NCBI GenBank assembly: GCA_963745175.1
Contig: CAVUWK010000013.1
Span: 66,947 to 130,946 of the forward strand
DNA: 64,000 nucleotides
Origin: Bog-473 sp963745175
GTDB lineage: Bacteria > Actinomycetota > Acidimicrobiia > Acidimicrobiales > RAAP-2
Direction of reading: 5' to 3'
Made by a program: the position numbers and the translations under genes. This document shows, one piece after another, positions 37,010 through 47,098 of the stretch. Numbering within the stretch: position 1 is the first letter of the stretch; each line of letters begins with the position of its first letter. The notes below the pieces were generated by a model. It was not told the origin of the DNA. It made no database searches and saw nothing but the letters and a program-made list of their open reading frames with translations.

Positions 37010-38284
37010 TCAGCTGGCGCTTGTCGGCAGACCGGGCGAGTCGGAGCCGATGTCCGAAGAGGACGCAGCTGCGTCGCGACCGTTGGTCGACGGGCCGCGC
37101 TCCCAGTGCGCGTCGACGTAGACAGGTGACAGGCGCATCACGCCGGGGAGACCGGGATCGAGATCGGCGCCGAGCAGCTGGAAGTTGGCCACCGGGTGCC
37201 ACGGCGTGAGGTCGGCACCGACTGTGTCCGTGACGGCGACCCAGACGGAGTACTGCCCCCGAGGGAGCGGAAGGTCGTCGACCGTGCAGGTGCTCAGGTT
37301 CACGCCCGCGTCGAGGAAGAGCTCCCGGGAGAGCGAGAACACCGGCGCCGCCGAGCCTTCGCTCACCCCGATGAACGCCACCACCCGCTGCTCGCGGGCC
37401 GAGGTCAGCTGCAGGTCGATCCGAATGGGGCCCCGCGTGCGGGGTGCCTCGCCGTTATGGCCGACCACGGCAGCCGTGATCCCGACCACGCCTTCCTCGA
37501 TGCTGCCCGCCTCGGCCGACGACTCGATGTGGCGGCGGTAGGCGGCCAGCGACTCCCGGACCGGGCCGTCGGCCTGCACTTCCCCGTTGCGGAGCCACAG
37601 GCCCCGATTGGAGATCGATTCCACGCTGGCTAGGTCGTGAGAGACGAAGACCAGGGTGGTGCCCTCGTTGAGCACCGCCCGCATGCGGTCCAGGCACCGC
37701 TGCTGGAAGGTGGCGTCGCCCACAGCGAGCACCTCGTCGACGAGGAGGATGTCGGGCTGGAGGAACGCCGCCACGGCGAAGCCGAGGCGCATGGCCATGC
37801 CGCTCGAATAGAACTTGAGCTGGCGGTCGACGGCGTCGGCGAGATCGGCGAAGTCGACGATGGCGTCGAAGCGACGAGCGATCTCGGGCCGACGCAGGCC
37901 CAGGATGGATCCGTAGAGGAAGATGTTCTCCCGGCCTGTCAGGTCGGGATGGACGCCTGCCCTGACCTCAATGAGGGCACCGACCCGTCCACTGATCCCC
38001 ACGGAGCCGGCCGAGGGGTACATGACACGGGTCAGGATCTTGAGCAAGGTGGACTTGCCTGAGCCGTTGGCGCCGAAGAGTCCTATTGCCTCGCCGGGCT
38101 CGATCTCCAGGTTCAGGTCGCGCAGCGCCCAGCGCCAACGGCGGGGGTCTTGGCGCCCGTGCAGGCGGTCAGTGAGGCGGGCTACCTCGTCGCGCAGCAC
38201 CGGACGGGATCGGTCGGCGTGGAAGCGCTTCCAGAGCTGATCGACCACGATCGCCCCGGGTCGGATGGGCTGCGAGCTGGTCAT
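37010..38284 (-). CDS. Polysaccharide ABC exporter ATPase (Wzt-like) with C-terminal glycan-binding domain
   Basis: A 424-residue ABC ATPase. Walker A is FGANGSGKST, the signature is FYSSGMAMRLGFAVA, and Walker B is ILLVDEVLAVGD. The N-terminal 250 residues are the ATPase. The C-terminal 160 residues (RGPIRIDLQLTSAREQRVVAFIGV...) are a beta-sandwich like the Wzt carbohydrate-binding domain, which in O-antigen export recognises the chain end. ATG 38284 overlaps the permease stop by 4 bases. Confidence 0.9.
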   Translation of the reverse strand: MTSSQPIRPGAIVVDQLWKRFHADRSRPVLRDEVARLTDRLHGRQDPRRWRWALRDLNLEIEPGEAIGLFGANGSGKSTLLKILTRVMYPSAGSVGISGRVGALIEVRAGVHPDLTGRENIFLYGSILGLRRPEIARRFDAIVDFADLADAVDRQLKFYSSGMAMRLGFAVAAFLQPDILLVDEVLAVGDATFQQRCLDRMRAVLNEGTTLVFVSHDLASVESISNRGLWLRNGEVQADGPVRESLAAYRRHIESSAEAGSIEEGVVGITAAVVGHNGEAPRTRGPIRIDLQLTSAREQRVVAFIGVSEGSAAPVFSLSRELFLDAGVNLSTCTVDDLPLPRGQYSVWVAVTDTVGADLTPWHPVANFQLLGADLDPGLPGVMRLSPVYVDAHWERGPSTNGRDAAASSSDIGSDSPGLPTSAS

Positions 38285-39143
38285 GCGATGTCGGCGAAGC
38301 CTGTCTCGAGCCGCTTGAAGACGGCGTAGCCAGCGAGGAGCCACGCCACCGAAGCCAGTGCGGCCAGCCCAAGGAGGTCCCACTGCGGTGCGAGCCCGTA
38401 CAACACGGTTCGGCGGAAGTCCTGGATCACCGGCCCGAGGGGGTTCAAGACCGCGTAGAAGGGCAGCAGCCTGGCCGGGATCACAGTCAAGGAGTATGCG
38501 ACCGGGGTCGCGAACAACCCGACCTGGACGGCCAGCGGCACGACGTAGCGGACGTCACGCAGGTAGATGAGCACGGCGGCGCAGAAGAGGGTGACCCCGA
38601 CCGTGAACGCCAACAACACGGCGATCAACAGGGGGACCCAAAGACTGGTCAGCTTCGGCGGGTAGCGATAGATCGCGAACAGGACGAAGAGCACCAGGGT
38701 GGACACGAGGGCGTCGAAGGCGGCACCGGCGATGGTGGCGATCGGGAAGACCTCCCGGGGGCAATAGACCTTGTTGAGGAGCGTCATGTTGGTCAGGAGG
38801 CTCGCGCTGCCGAGCGAGAGCGCTTCGGCGAAAAAGGTCCACGGCACCAATGCGATGTAGGAGAACAACGGGTACGGTGCACCCCCGGTGTTGAAGTGGC
38901 CGGCGCCGCGAAGAAGAGGGTGAAGACCAGCATGAAGGTCACCGGGCCGACGACGGACCAGCCGAAACCGAGCACCGTTTGCTTGTAGCGGATGCGCAGG
39001 TCCCGCTCGAGCAGCGTCCGGGTGAGCTCCCGTGACTGCCACAGCTCGGCCAGGGCTTGCCGGTAGCTCAGGCGGCGCCGGAAGCGGATACCAGGCGGCG
39101 GGCCGACCTCAGGCACGGTCACGTCGACTCCCGTTGCCGTCAT
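38281..39143 (-). CDS. Polysaccharide ABC exporter permease (Wzm-like), frameshifted
   Basis: The N-terminus (LTRTLLERDLRIRYKQTVLGFGWSVVGPVTFMLVFTLFF) and the rest (NTGGAPYPLFSYIALVPWTFFAEALSLGSASLLTNMTLLNKVYCPREVFP...) form one ABC-2 permease but are one frame apart. The shift is near 38905. About six membrane helices are visible. The ATG at 39143 follows a GGGAGGGCGG ribosome site. It pairs with the ATPase to export a lipid-linked polysaccharide. Confidence 0.87.
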
Positions 39144-39180
39144 CGCCGTCCGCCCTCCCAGTTTTCCCACGCCACGTGCA

Positions 39181-39190
39181 ATTCTACGCT
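39181..39190. promoter_or_regulatory. Overlapping divergent -10 boxes
   Basis: ATTCTACGCT contains TACGCT on the plus strand (39185-39190), 8 bases before ATG 39199. On the minus strand TAGAAT (39186-39181) lies 37 bases before the permease ATG. The two boxes share the central TA, as in bidirectional promoters. Confidence 0.5.
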
Positions 39191-39198
39191 GACCCACC

Positions 39199-40285
39199 AT
39201 GGTGACAGGAGACGGGCCCCCCAGCCGCATTCTGCACGTCGTGGCGTCCACTGACCGCCGGGGTGCCGAGACCGCCGCGATCGACCTGGCCCGGGCGCTC
39301 GAGGACCTCGGGCGTGGCGGCGTGGTGGTGGCGCTGGCCCCCGGTGACGCCGGGGGTCTCGACATCCCCGTGCTCGGCCCAACCCGTTTCTCCCCCCTCG
39401 GCCTGGCTGGCCTGCGCCGGCACGGCCGTCGTTCCGCCGCCGTGATCGCCCATGGCTCCAGCACCCTGCCGGCCGTCGCCGCGGCCACGCTCGGCACCGG
39501 GGTGCCCTTCGTGTACCGCAGCATCGGCGACCCGCGCGCCTGGGTCACGACCGCCGCCCGCAGGGCCAGGGTGCGGGCCGCGGCGGCTCGAGCGGCCGCG
39601 GTCGTGGCGCTGTGGTCGGGATCGGCTGTGACCTGGCACGAGATGCTCGGGGTGCCGGCGGCGCGGCTCGTCGTCATCCCCAATGCGGCTTCGATCGCCG
39701 AATTCTCACCAGCTGATGACCCGGCCCGCCGAGCGGCGCGGCTGACGCTCGGTCTCGATTCCCGACGCCACCATCGCGCTGTACCTGGGCGCCCTCAGCC
39801 GCGAGAAGCGGGTGGATCTGGCCATCGAGGCGACAACCCGGCTGCCCGAACTGAACCTGGTGATTGTCGGCGACGGGCCCGAGCGGGCCCGGCTGGAGGC
39901 CATGGCGGGCGCGGCGGCGCCGGGCCGCGTGCACTTCTTGGGCCAGACAACGCAGCCACAATTCGCACTGGCCGCTGCCGACATGGTCGTGCTGCCGAGT
40001 GACACAGAGGGTCAGCCGCGTGTGGCCGTCGAGGCAGGCCTCTCGGGCCTCCCGGTGGTGGCCACCGCGGTGGGAGGAGTGGGCGAGATCATCGAGGAGG
40101 GGCGCACGGGGCTCCTGGTCCCGCCTGGGGATGCGTCGCGATTGGCCGAAGCCATGCGGATAGCCCTGGCCGCGCGGGAGCGGATGGGTGCGGCCGCCCG
40201 GCAGCACTGCGCCGCCCGGTTCGACCTCTCGACGGTTGCACTGCAGTGGCGCACGCTGTTGGATTCAGTGATCGCTGACGCTTGA
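39199..40285 (+). CDS. Family 4 glycosyltransferase, frameshifted
   Basis: The N-terminal domain (RILHVVASTDRRGAETAAIDLARAL, VIPNAASIAEFSP) and the C-terminal domain (DATIALYLGALSREKRVDLAIEA, GQTTQPQFALAAADMVVLPSDTEGQPRVAVEAGLSG) are one frame apart; the shift is near 39765. EGQPRVAVE is the E-x7-E motif. It is divergent from the ABC exporter, from which it is probably co-regulated by the shared promoter. Confidence 0.85.
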
Positions 40286-40366
40286 GGGCCCCAATTTTTG
40301 ACCCCTGAGTGGCTCTGCGGACCACAAACCGTCCGGTAGCCTTCCTGGAATGGAGCGGGCGATCGG

Positions 40367-42191
40367 ATGACGTTTCTCCAGGCGGTCCAGGCCTGCCAGC
40401 GCCGGTGGTGGATCCCGGTGGTGCTGGTGGTTGTTGCCGTTGCTGCCGTCTACGCCCTCAACCCGGCGAGTAAGAACCAGAAGCCCCAGTACGTGGCCTC
40501 GACCATCCAGCTCGTGAACCCGTCGTCCAATGGGACGACGAGCGCGGTGAACCTGCCCGAGGCGCAGCTCGAGGTCAAAGTGGGGTCGGTGCCCGGTGCG
40601 GCCGCCAAGATCCTGAAGTATCAAGGCAATCCCGTGGCGTTGGCCGCCATCCCCCAGGTGAGTATCAATCCGAGCGTGGGCACCTTGACCATCTCGGTCA
40701 GCGGTCCCGACGGCGCCCGCGATGCCGCGATCGCGAACGCATTCGCCAACGCGCTGAATCTTCACACCACGCAGACCGCGATCAACGCATACGAGTCCCA
40801 GATCAACACGATCCAGAACCAGCTGAACTCGCTTCAGACGCAGATCACTGCGAACGAGCCGAACACGGACCCGGTCAGCCAGGCCAAGGTGGGCGGCCTC
40901 GAGGACCAGTACCGAGTTTCCTTCAATCAGTTCCAGCAACTGGCGGCCCAAGGGCAGCCACAATCGACCTTCACCTTCCTCCAACATGCCGTGCCCGTTC
41001 GGTCAGGCGGGAGCGGCCTGCCGAGGAGCCGGCTGGCCCAAGCGCTCATCGCCGGCTTCGTCGCCCTGCTGATTGGCCTGGCCATCGCCATCCTTCTCGA
41101 GCTCCTGCGGCCACGGATCCGGGACCGCATCGATGCCGAGCGGGAGTTCGGCAGCACGGTGCTGGCCGAGGTGCCCCACCTCTCGCGGCAAATTGCGCCG
41201 TCGCTATGCCCAGGCCGGCCTCGACGACTACCGGCTCGGCGCCTTCCGCGAGTCCTACCGGATGTTGCGCACCGCGATTCTGCTCCAGGGGGCCGCGGAC
41301 CCATACCGTTCGAACGGCCAGGGCGCAAGCCCCGGACCGCATTTGGTGTCGGGGCCACAGGTGATTCTGGTCACCTCCGCCGTGGCTGGAGAAGGCAAGT
41401 CCACCACCGTGGCCAATCTGGCAGTGGCCATGGCCGAATCGGGGCGCGAGGTGCTCGTCTGTGACGCGGACTTCCGCGCTCCGACGGTCCATCTCGCGTT
41501 CGGCCTCGAAACAGGCCCAGGGCTGACGGACCTGATCACCGATCCGGATCTCTCGGGGAATCTGGTCGATCTGGTGCACCCCACCCCGGTGGCCGGCGTG
41601 TCCCTCGTCCACGGCGGGAGCAGTATGGAGAATGCCGCCGAGCTGGTGGCGACCAAAGGCGCGCGTCTACTCGAGCAGGCCCGGTCACTGGCCGATGTCG
41701 TCATCATGGACACCGCGCCACTGCTCGTGGTCAGCGATGCCAGCGAGCTGCTGCCCGAAGTCGACGCCGTGGTGATCGTGGCGCGGGTCCATCGGACGAC
41801 CCGGGACAGCGCGCGTCGTACGTCTGAGCTCCTCGAGCGGGCCGACATCCCGGTCCTGGGCGTCGTGCTCATCGGCACCCAGAGCCCGGGGATGGCCTAC
41901 TACGGGCGTCAGTACGGCTACGGCCCCAAGGACGCGAAGACCAATTGGCGACATTGGTGGATCACCCGGCGGCGTCATGTCGACGTGGTCAGGGTCGACG
42001 CCGTGAGCCAGCCTCGCGACGTCGTCGGGGTCGGGGCGAGCCGGCGGCCCGGCCCCGAGGACCCGGAGCCCGAGGATCTGGAGGCTCTGGAGGATGCTCC
42101 TCCGCACGCTGAATTCAACGAGGTGGTCGGCGCGAGAGTCAGTGACACCGGAGATCCCCGGCATTCCCGGCAGGAGCCGGGCCAGGGCTGA
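40367..42191 (+). CDS. Wzz-domain/BY-kinase fusion (chain-length regulator and tyrosine kinase), frameshifted
   Basis: The N-terminal Wzz-like part has a membrane helix at residues ~15-33, a coiled-coil-like region (NTIQNQLNSLQTQITAN) and a second helix (LIAGFVALLIGLAIAILLELL). The kinase part has LDDYRLGAFRESYRMLRTAI, Walker A SAVAGEGKST, Walker A' VLVCDADFR, and VVIMDTAPLLVVSD. A tyrosine cluster (YYGRQYGYG) lies near residue 520. A G lost near 41195 splits the parts. Such kinases control polysaccharide length and export; here one coexists with an ABC exporter. Confidence 0.88.
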
Positions 42192-42206
42192 CCGGGCCCG
42201 GCGTCC

Positions 42207-42488
42207 GTGCAGCAATCAGAGAAGTGGAGGCGGGCCGAGGCTGCGCTGTTTCGGCAGGCCTTGGACGATGTGGTGATCCTGGTCCCCGGGCCCGAACCTG
42301 AGCCCGAGCCTTTCGCCCTGGCCGGAGGCGCGGCCCTGTGGCGCCTGCTGGAGCAGCCGCGCACCACTCGCCAGTTGTTGTCTGCCCTCGCGGCGGGCTT
42401 GGCCATCGACACCGAGGCGGATGGGGAGCTTGAGGGCCTTCTGGCCCGGTTGGCCGAGGCGGGGGCGGTCGACCGGATGCCGGGTTGA
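42207..42488 (+). CDS. PqqD-family protein (small RRE-like)
   Basis: A 93-residue protein with the PqqD pattern: FALAGGAALWRLLEQPRTTRQLLSALA and LLARLAEAGAVDR, a small winged helix. PqqD proteins bind peptide precursors in RiPP pathways, and relatives occur beside HprK-like kinases in exopolysaccharide loci. Start is GTG 42207, 15 bases after the BY-kinase gene; the stop overlaps the nucleotidyltransferase gene by 4 bases. Confidence 0.72.
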   Translation: MQQSEKWRRAEAALFRQALDDVVILVPGPEPEPEPFALAGGAALWRLLEQPRTTRQLLSALAAGLAIDTEADGELEGLLARLAEAGAVDRMPG

Positions 42489-43597
42489 TGGCGCCTTCAG
42501 CGGCGGGCCGTGGAGGATCCATCACCGCGGTAGCCGGGTTCGGGCTCCCGGGCGCGCCGGCTCCCCCCGCCGAACCGCTCGGGCCGGAGGCCTGGCAGGA
42601 TCTGCAGTTCGCGGTCGGGCACCAGCGCATCGAAGGTCTCCTGGGCGCGGCGGTAGAGGCCGGGGCCTGGCCGGTGACGGGCGGGCAACTCGATGATGTC
42701 CGCGAGGCCACCCGGGCCCGGGCCAAGGTCGACCTCTGCCTGGAGCATGAGCTCCTGGTCGCGGTCCGGACGCTCGAGGATGCCGGCGTGACGTGCCGGG
42801 TTCTCAAGGGCTCGGCGTGGGCGCACTCTGTCTATCCGGATCCGTCGTGGCGCGGTTTCGGCGACGTCGACCTGCTCGTGCGAGGTGACGACTGGTACCG
42901 GGTCATCGAGGTGCTCCAAGCCACCGGGGCCAGCCGGACCCTGCCCGAGTTGCGGCCCGACTTCGACCGTCGGTTCGGCAAGGACGCCACATTCCTGGCC
43001 CGCAGCGGCTGGCAGGTAGACCTGCACCGCAGGCTCGTGGTCGGCCCGTTTGGTCTTTGGGTCGACGAGGGTGACTTGTTCGCCTGTCCGGCCTCACTGT
43101 CCATCGGCGGGGTGACCGTGGCCACCCTCAACAAGGAGGCTTCGTTCCTGCACGCCTGTTACAACGCCGCCTTGGCCGACGATCCCCCTCGGCTCATCGC
43201 CGTCCGTGACGTGTGCCAGGTGGCGTTGACGGGCGCCCCCGAACCGAGCGTGGTGGAGGTGATGGCGCAGCGCTGGAGGGCGCCGGCGGTGATCGCCCGG
43301 GCCTTGTCGTTGGCGGCCGACTTGTTCGGGCAAGAGGTATGGCGCCGGCCCGTCGCAGCGCCCTTCGCGGCCCATCGCGCCACGGCCTGGGAGCGGGCGC
43401 TCGTGGCCTCCTACCGCGGACCCGGCCGTGGCTATACCAGCCAGTTGGCCACGGTGGTGGCGCTGGCAGGCGCCGGTGAGCGGCTGGCCTACCTGCGGGC
43501 CTTGGCGCGCCCTCAGCCGGCCTACCTGGCCGCCCGAGGGTTGTCCCCGCTGGCGTATCTCCGGAAGGCGGCGCGCCGGACATGGGAGAGCCGATGA
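42485..43597 (+). CDS. Nucleotidyltransferase-family protein (PF14907-like)
   Basis: A 370-residue protein with CRVLKGSAWAHSVYPDPSWRGFGDVDLLV, the G-x-x..GDVDLLV motif of NTP_transf_5 (PF14907), and WQVDLHRRLVVGPFG downstream. Members accompany PqqD and HprK-like genes in exopolysaccharide and some lasso-peptide clusters, where a relative modifies a phosphorylated peptide. The substrate here is unknown. It overlaps both neighbours by 4 bases. Confidence 0.78.
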   Translation: MMAPSAAGRGGSITAVAGFGLPGAPAPPAEPLGPEAWQDLQFAVGHQRIEGLLGAAVEAGAWPVTGGQLDDVREATRARAKVDLCLEHELLVAVRTLEDAGVTCRVLKGSAWAHSVYPDPSWRGFGDVDLLVRGDDWYRVIEVLQATGASRTLPELRPDFDRRFGKDATFLARSGWQVDLHRRLVVGPFGLWVDEGDLFACPASLSIGGVTVATLNKEASFLHACYNAALADDPPRLIAVRDVCQVALTGAPEPSVVEVMAQRWRAPAVIARALSLAADLFGQEVWRRPVAAPFAAHRATAWERALVASYRGPGRGYTSQLATVVALAGAGERLAYLRALARPQPAYLAARGLSPLAYLRKAARRTWESR

Positions 43598-45071
43598 GCC
43601 AGCTCCGCGCCCCGTCCCCCGGGGGGCAAGGCCCGGGCGAGCGAACCCGACGCACGACCGTCGGGTCGGTCCCCGCGTTCGCCGGGAACCGGGCTCCATC
43701 AGGGGTGCTGGCCGTCGGCATCGGCATCGTCGTCTTGCTCGGCTTCGTGTGGACCTTGCTCGAGGGGAACTACAACGAATTCGGGGCCGTGCTGATCGCT
43801 CTGTTCCTCGTCGTCGCCACGGTGCCCCTCGCCCGTCATGCCGCCCGCATCGAGAACTGGGCCGGGCTCTCGACGCTGCTCATGGGCGGCATGGTTCTGC
43901 GGCTCGGCGGCGGCCTCGCCCGCTACGTGGTGGCCTACGGCCTCTACGGGGGGGTGGCCGATGCGAGCACCTACACCACGGTGGCGCAGAACAACTATCA
44001 CGCCTTCCGGCATCTTCACGCCTTCACGCCGAACACAGGGGTGTACCACGGCCTGGTGCCGTGGATCGACACCGTGGTCTACGCCATCGCGGGCCCGACC
44101 GAGCTCGGCTCCTTCTTCGTCTTCGCCTGGTTCAACTTCCTCGGTTGCTACCTGTTCTACCGGGCCTTCCGGATCGCCTTTCCCGAAGGGGACGGCCGTC
44201 GCTACGCCTTTCTGGTCATCCTCCTGCCCTCGCTGCTCTACTGGCCCTCCAGCCTGGGCAAGGAGGGCTGGATGATGTTGGCCCTGGGCCTGGCCTCCTA
44301 CGGCCTGGCTCGAGCCCTGGCCGGCCGCTTCGGGGGTTACCTGGCGTTGCTGGCCGGCCTGGGGGCCATGCTGCTGGTGCGGCCCCATCTGGCCCTGATC
44401 TTCCTGCCAGCCGCCCTCCTCTCCCTCCTCCTCCGCCGGGGGACGCCGGGACGGAACCGACCGCTGGCCCGGGTCGTCGGGGTTGTGGTCGTCCTCCTGG
44501 CCTCCCTGGTGGTGGTGGGGAAGGTGCAGTCCTACTTCGGCATCACCAACCTGGACGTGCAGTCGGTGACCAAGGAGCTCAACACGACCAGGACGCAGAC
44601 GGCGGAAGGCAATTCCGCCTTCACCCCGCCCAACGCGCAGTCTCCGCTGGGCTACCCCGAGGCGGTGGTGACGGTCCTTTTTCGCCCGTTCCCCTGGGAG
44701 GCCCACAGCGGAGACAGTCCTGGTCTCCTCGGGCGAGGGCCTGCTCCTCCTGGCCCTGGCGGCGGCGTCGTGGCGCCGGCTGCGCCGATTGCCCCACTTC
44801 CTGATCCGAAATCCCTACGTGATGTTCTCCTTCGTCTACTCCGCCCTCTTCATATCTGGCCTTCTCCAACTTCTCGAACTTCGGGATCCTGGCCCGCGAG
44901 CGGGTCCAGATGCTGCCCATGGTGCTGGTCATGCTGGCCCTCCCCATGGCGCGGGCCGGACCTGTCGCGGCCACGCCCGAGGGCGATGCCGTCGACGCCA
45001 CGCGCTCCCGCACCCTGCGCCGCTACGGCTCAGCCCGCCAGCCCGGACGGGCGGCCGGTCACGCCCGCGCC
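43594..45071 (+). CDS. Multi-pass membrane protein of the glycan locus, frameshifted
   Basis: After a 35-residue tail it has about ten hydrophobic segments, including VLAVGIGIVVLLGFVWTLLEG, NFLGCYLFYRAF, LVILLPSLLYWPSSLGKEGWMML and VVGVVVVLLASLVVVGK. The LPSLLYWPSSLGKEGWMML type occurs in actinobacterial membrane glycosyltransferase/polymerase-like proteins; a polymerase role is only a guess. Shifts occur near 44705 and 44860. No stop is found in any frame before the next gene, so the end is approximate. Confidence 0.62.
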
Positions 45072-45910
45072 GTGGCTGGACCGTATCGGGCCTTGGGCTG
45101 CTGCTTCGACGTCGACGGTGGCCGCCGGCCCCTTCCGACGCCGTCGTGCACCGTACGTTGGCCGACCTGTCCAGCACCGGACCGGCCACGCTCCACTACC
45201 AGGTGGCCGCCGCGCCCGGTCCCGCAGGCCTCCTGGCCGTGGTCATGCGGGACGGCCAGCGCATCGACGGTCCCTCGCCCATCTCCGACGCGCTGGTCCG
45301 CCTCGTGGCCGACGCCAACGTCATGGCCGTGGCGTCCCGTCCGGACAAGCTCGTCCTGCACGCCGGCGCCGTGTCCCTGGGGGGCTGCGGCCTCCTCCTG
45401 CCCGGCCCTTCGGGAGCGGGCAAGTCCACGTTGACGGCTGCCCTGGTGTCGGGCGGGTTCGCCTACCTGAGCGACGAGGCGGCGGCCATCGACCCCGACT
45501 CGCTCGAGATCGAGCCGTACCCCAAGCCGCTGTCGCTCGCGGGAGCCTCGCTGGCCTTGCTGGGCCATCCGGCACCCCCCGGCGACGCTGGATGGCACAA
45601 GCAGGTGGTCGCCTGTTCGTACCTGCGCTCCGGCGCCGTCGGCCGACCCGTTCCACCCCGCCTGCTCGTCTTCCCCTCGTACCAACCCGGCGAGACGAGC
45701 ACGCTGACCCCGATGAGCCGGGCCGAAGCGATGATGGCGGTGGCCGATTCCTCGTTCAACTTCGGCGATCACGGTGGTGAGTGGATGCCACTCCTGCATC
45801 GTCTGGTGGCGGGGTGTTGGTGCGGACGCCTTACCATTGGTGACCTGGACGAGGCGACGGAACTTCTGACCCAGTTGGCGCGAGCCGAAGGAGGTGTCCG
45901 GGCACGGTGA
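45072..45910 (+). CDS. HprK-related serine/threonine kinase, frameshifted N-terminus
   Basis: The P-loop LLLPGPSGAGKSTLTAAL is followed by GGFAYLSDEAAAIDPDS, as in HPr kinase-like proteins; VMAVASRPDKLVLHAGAV precedes it. The N-terminus (GPYRALGCCFDVDGG, from GTG 45072) is one frame off and joins near 45135. It does not carry the HPr phosphatase features of true HprK. Such HPr-rel kinases pair with PqqD proteins. The stop overlaps the next gene (GTGA). Confidence 0.8.
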
Positions 45911-47088
45911 GCGAACGAGATCCGGACGATGTCGTGACGGCAACGTTCGTCGCCACGTCGCGCCCCGACGTGGCACAGGTCGAGATCGACGGGGAAATCG
46001 TGCTCTACGACGACAGGGCCAAGGTCATGCACCGGCTCAGCCCGACCGCGGGGCAGGTCTGGCGTTGCCTGGACGGTTCGGGCAGCCTGGCCGAAATCTC
46101 CGCCGACCTCGCCGACGTCTACCAAGCCGATCCGGGGCAGGTCCTGGCCGACGTGGTCGCCACGGCACGCCGATTCGGGTCCGCCGGCCTCCTGGTCGGG
46201 GTGGGCGACCCTCCCGACAGCGAGGATGCGGACGATCCTCCCGAACACGAGCCGAGGGAGCCGGACGGCCCTTTTGTCCCTGAGCCGGCTGCCTCGTGCA
46301 TGGACGGCTCTTTCCCGCTTGGTGAAGCAGGCACGCTGACCGTGAAGGTGGGGCGCTATCTGCTCGGCGTGCGCTTCAGCACTCCCGAACTGGTCGACAT
46401 CGCCCGGGAGGTCCTGGCTCCGTCGCTGGTCGAAGGGGTGGTGGCACCCCCGAACGTGTCCGTGGTGGCCACGCGGGCCCGAGCTGGCCGGCCCCTGCTG
46501 TATTGCTACCGCTCGACCATGTTGGTCGACGCGGGCTCGCAGCCCGCGGCGGGCGTTGGCGGCCGCGGCCAACTTGCTCACGAACTGCGTCCCACGCGAC
46601 CCCGGCGGCGTGCGCCTGCTTGCCCTGGCTGCCATGCGGACCGGCGAGGTGGCGCTGTTCTGCTCCGGAAAGCTGGCGGGTTGCGGCCCGTCTGGTGCCC
46701 CGGTCTGCGCGCCGCCGGGTGGGAGGTCCTCGATGCGCCTGAGGTCGATCTCGACCCCGAGGGAAACGTCGTCATCGCTGACTCTGCCGTGGCGCTGGAC
46801 GCCGCCGCCCTGGCTCGCCTGCCCGCCCACCGGTCCGACGAAACCCCGCCCGGTCCGGGCCGCTACCCGGTGGCGGCCTGGGTGGCCGTGGCGGGCGAGG
46901 ACCCGGTGCCCGAGACCATGGCGGGCCGGGTGGCGCTGGTTGCGGCAGGCATGCCGGACCTCGACGCCGAGTCCGCCCCGTCGGCGTTCGAGACCACATC
47001 CGTCATGCTGAGTCGGGCGGCCTGGGCGGTCAGCCCGACCCTCAACGCGAACGACCTCGCCGCAACGCTGGCTCGCGCCCTGCCATAG
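45907..47088 (+). CDS. PqqD domain fused to a degenerate HprK-like domain, frameshifted
   Basis: Residues ~20-100 are PqqD-like (IVLYDDRAKVMHRLSPTAGQVWRCLDGSGSLAEISADLADVY). After an acidic linker, the C-terminal half (LTVKVGRYLLGVRFSTPELVDIAREVL, VSVVATRARAGRPLLYCYRSTMLVDAG) resembles the N-lobe of HprK-like proteins. Where a P-loop should be, a two-frameshift stretch (46550-46690) reads MRTGEVALFCSGKLAG, which lacks GxxGxGKS. It may be an inactive partner of the kinase before it. Function is unknown. Confidence 0.62.
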   Translation: MSERDPDDVVTATFVATSRPDVAQVEIDGEIVLYDDRAKVMHRLSPTAGQVWRCLDGSGSLAEISADLADVYQADPGQVLADVVATARRFGSAGLLVGVGDPPDSEDADDPPEHEPREPDGPFVPEPAASCMDGSFPLGEAGTLTVKVGRYLLGVRFSTPELVDIAREVLAPSLVEGVVAPPNVSVVATRARAGRPLLYCYRSTMLVDAGSQPAAGVGGRGQLAHELRPTRPRRRAPACPGCHADRRGGAVLLRKAGGLRPVWCPGLRAAGWEVLDAPEVDLDPEGNVVIADSAVALDAAALARLPAHRSDETPPGPGRYPVAAWVAVAGEDPVPETMAGRVALVAAGMPDLDAESAPSAFETTSVMLSRAAWAVSPTLNANDLAATLARALP

Positions 47089-47098
47089 GGAGCCTGGC

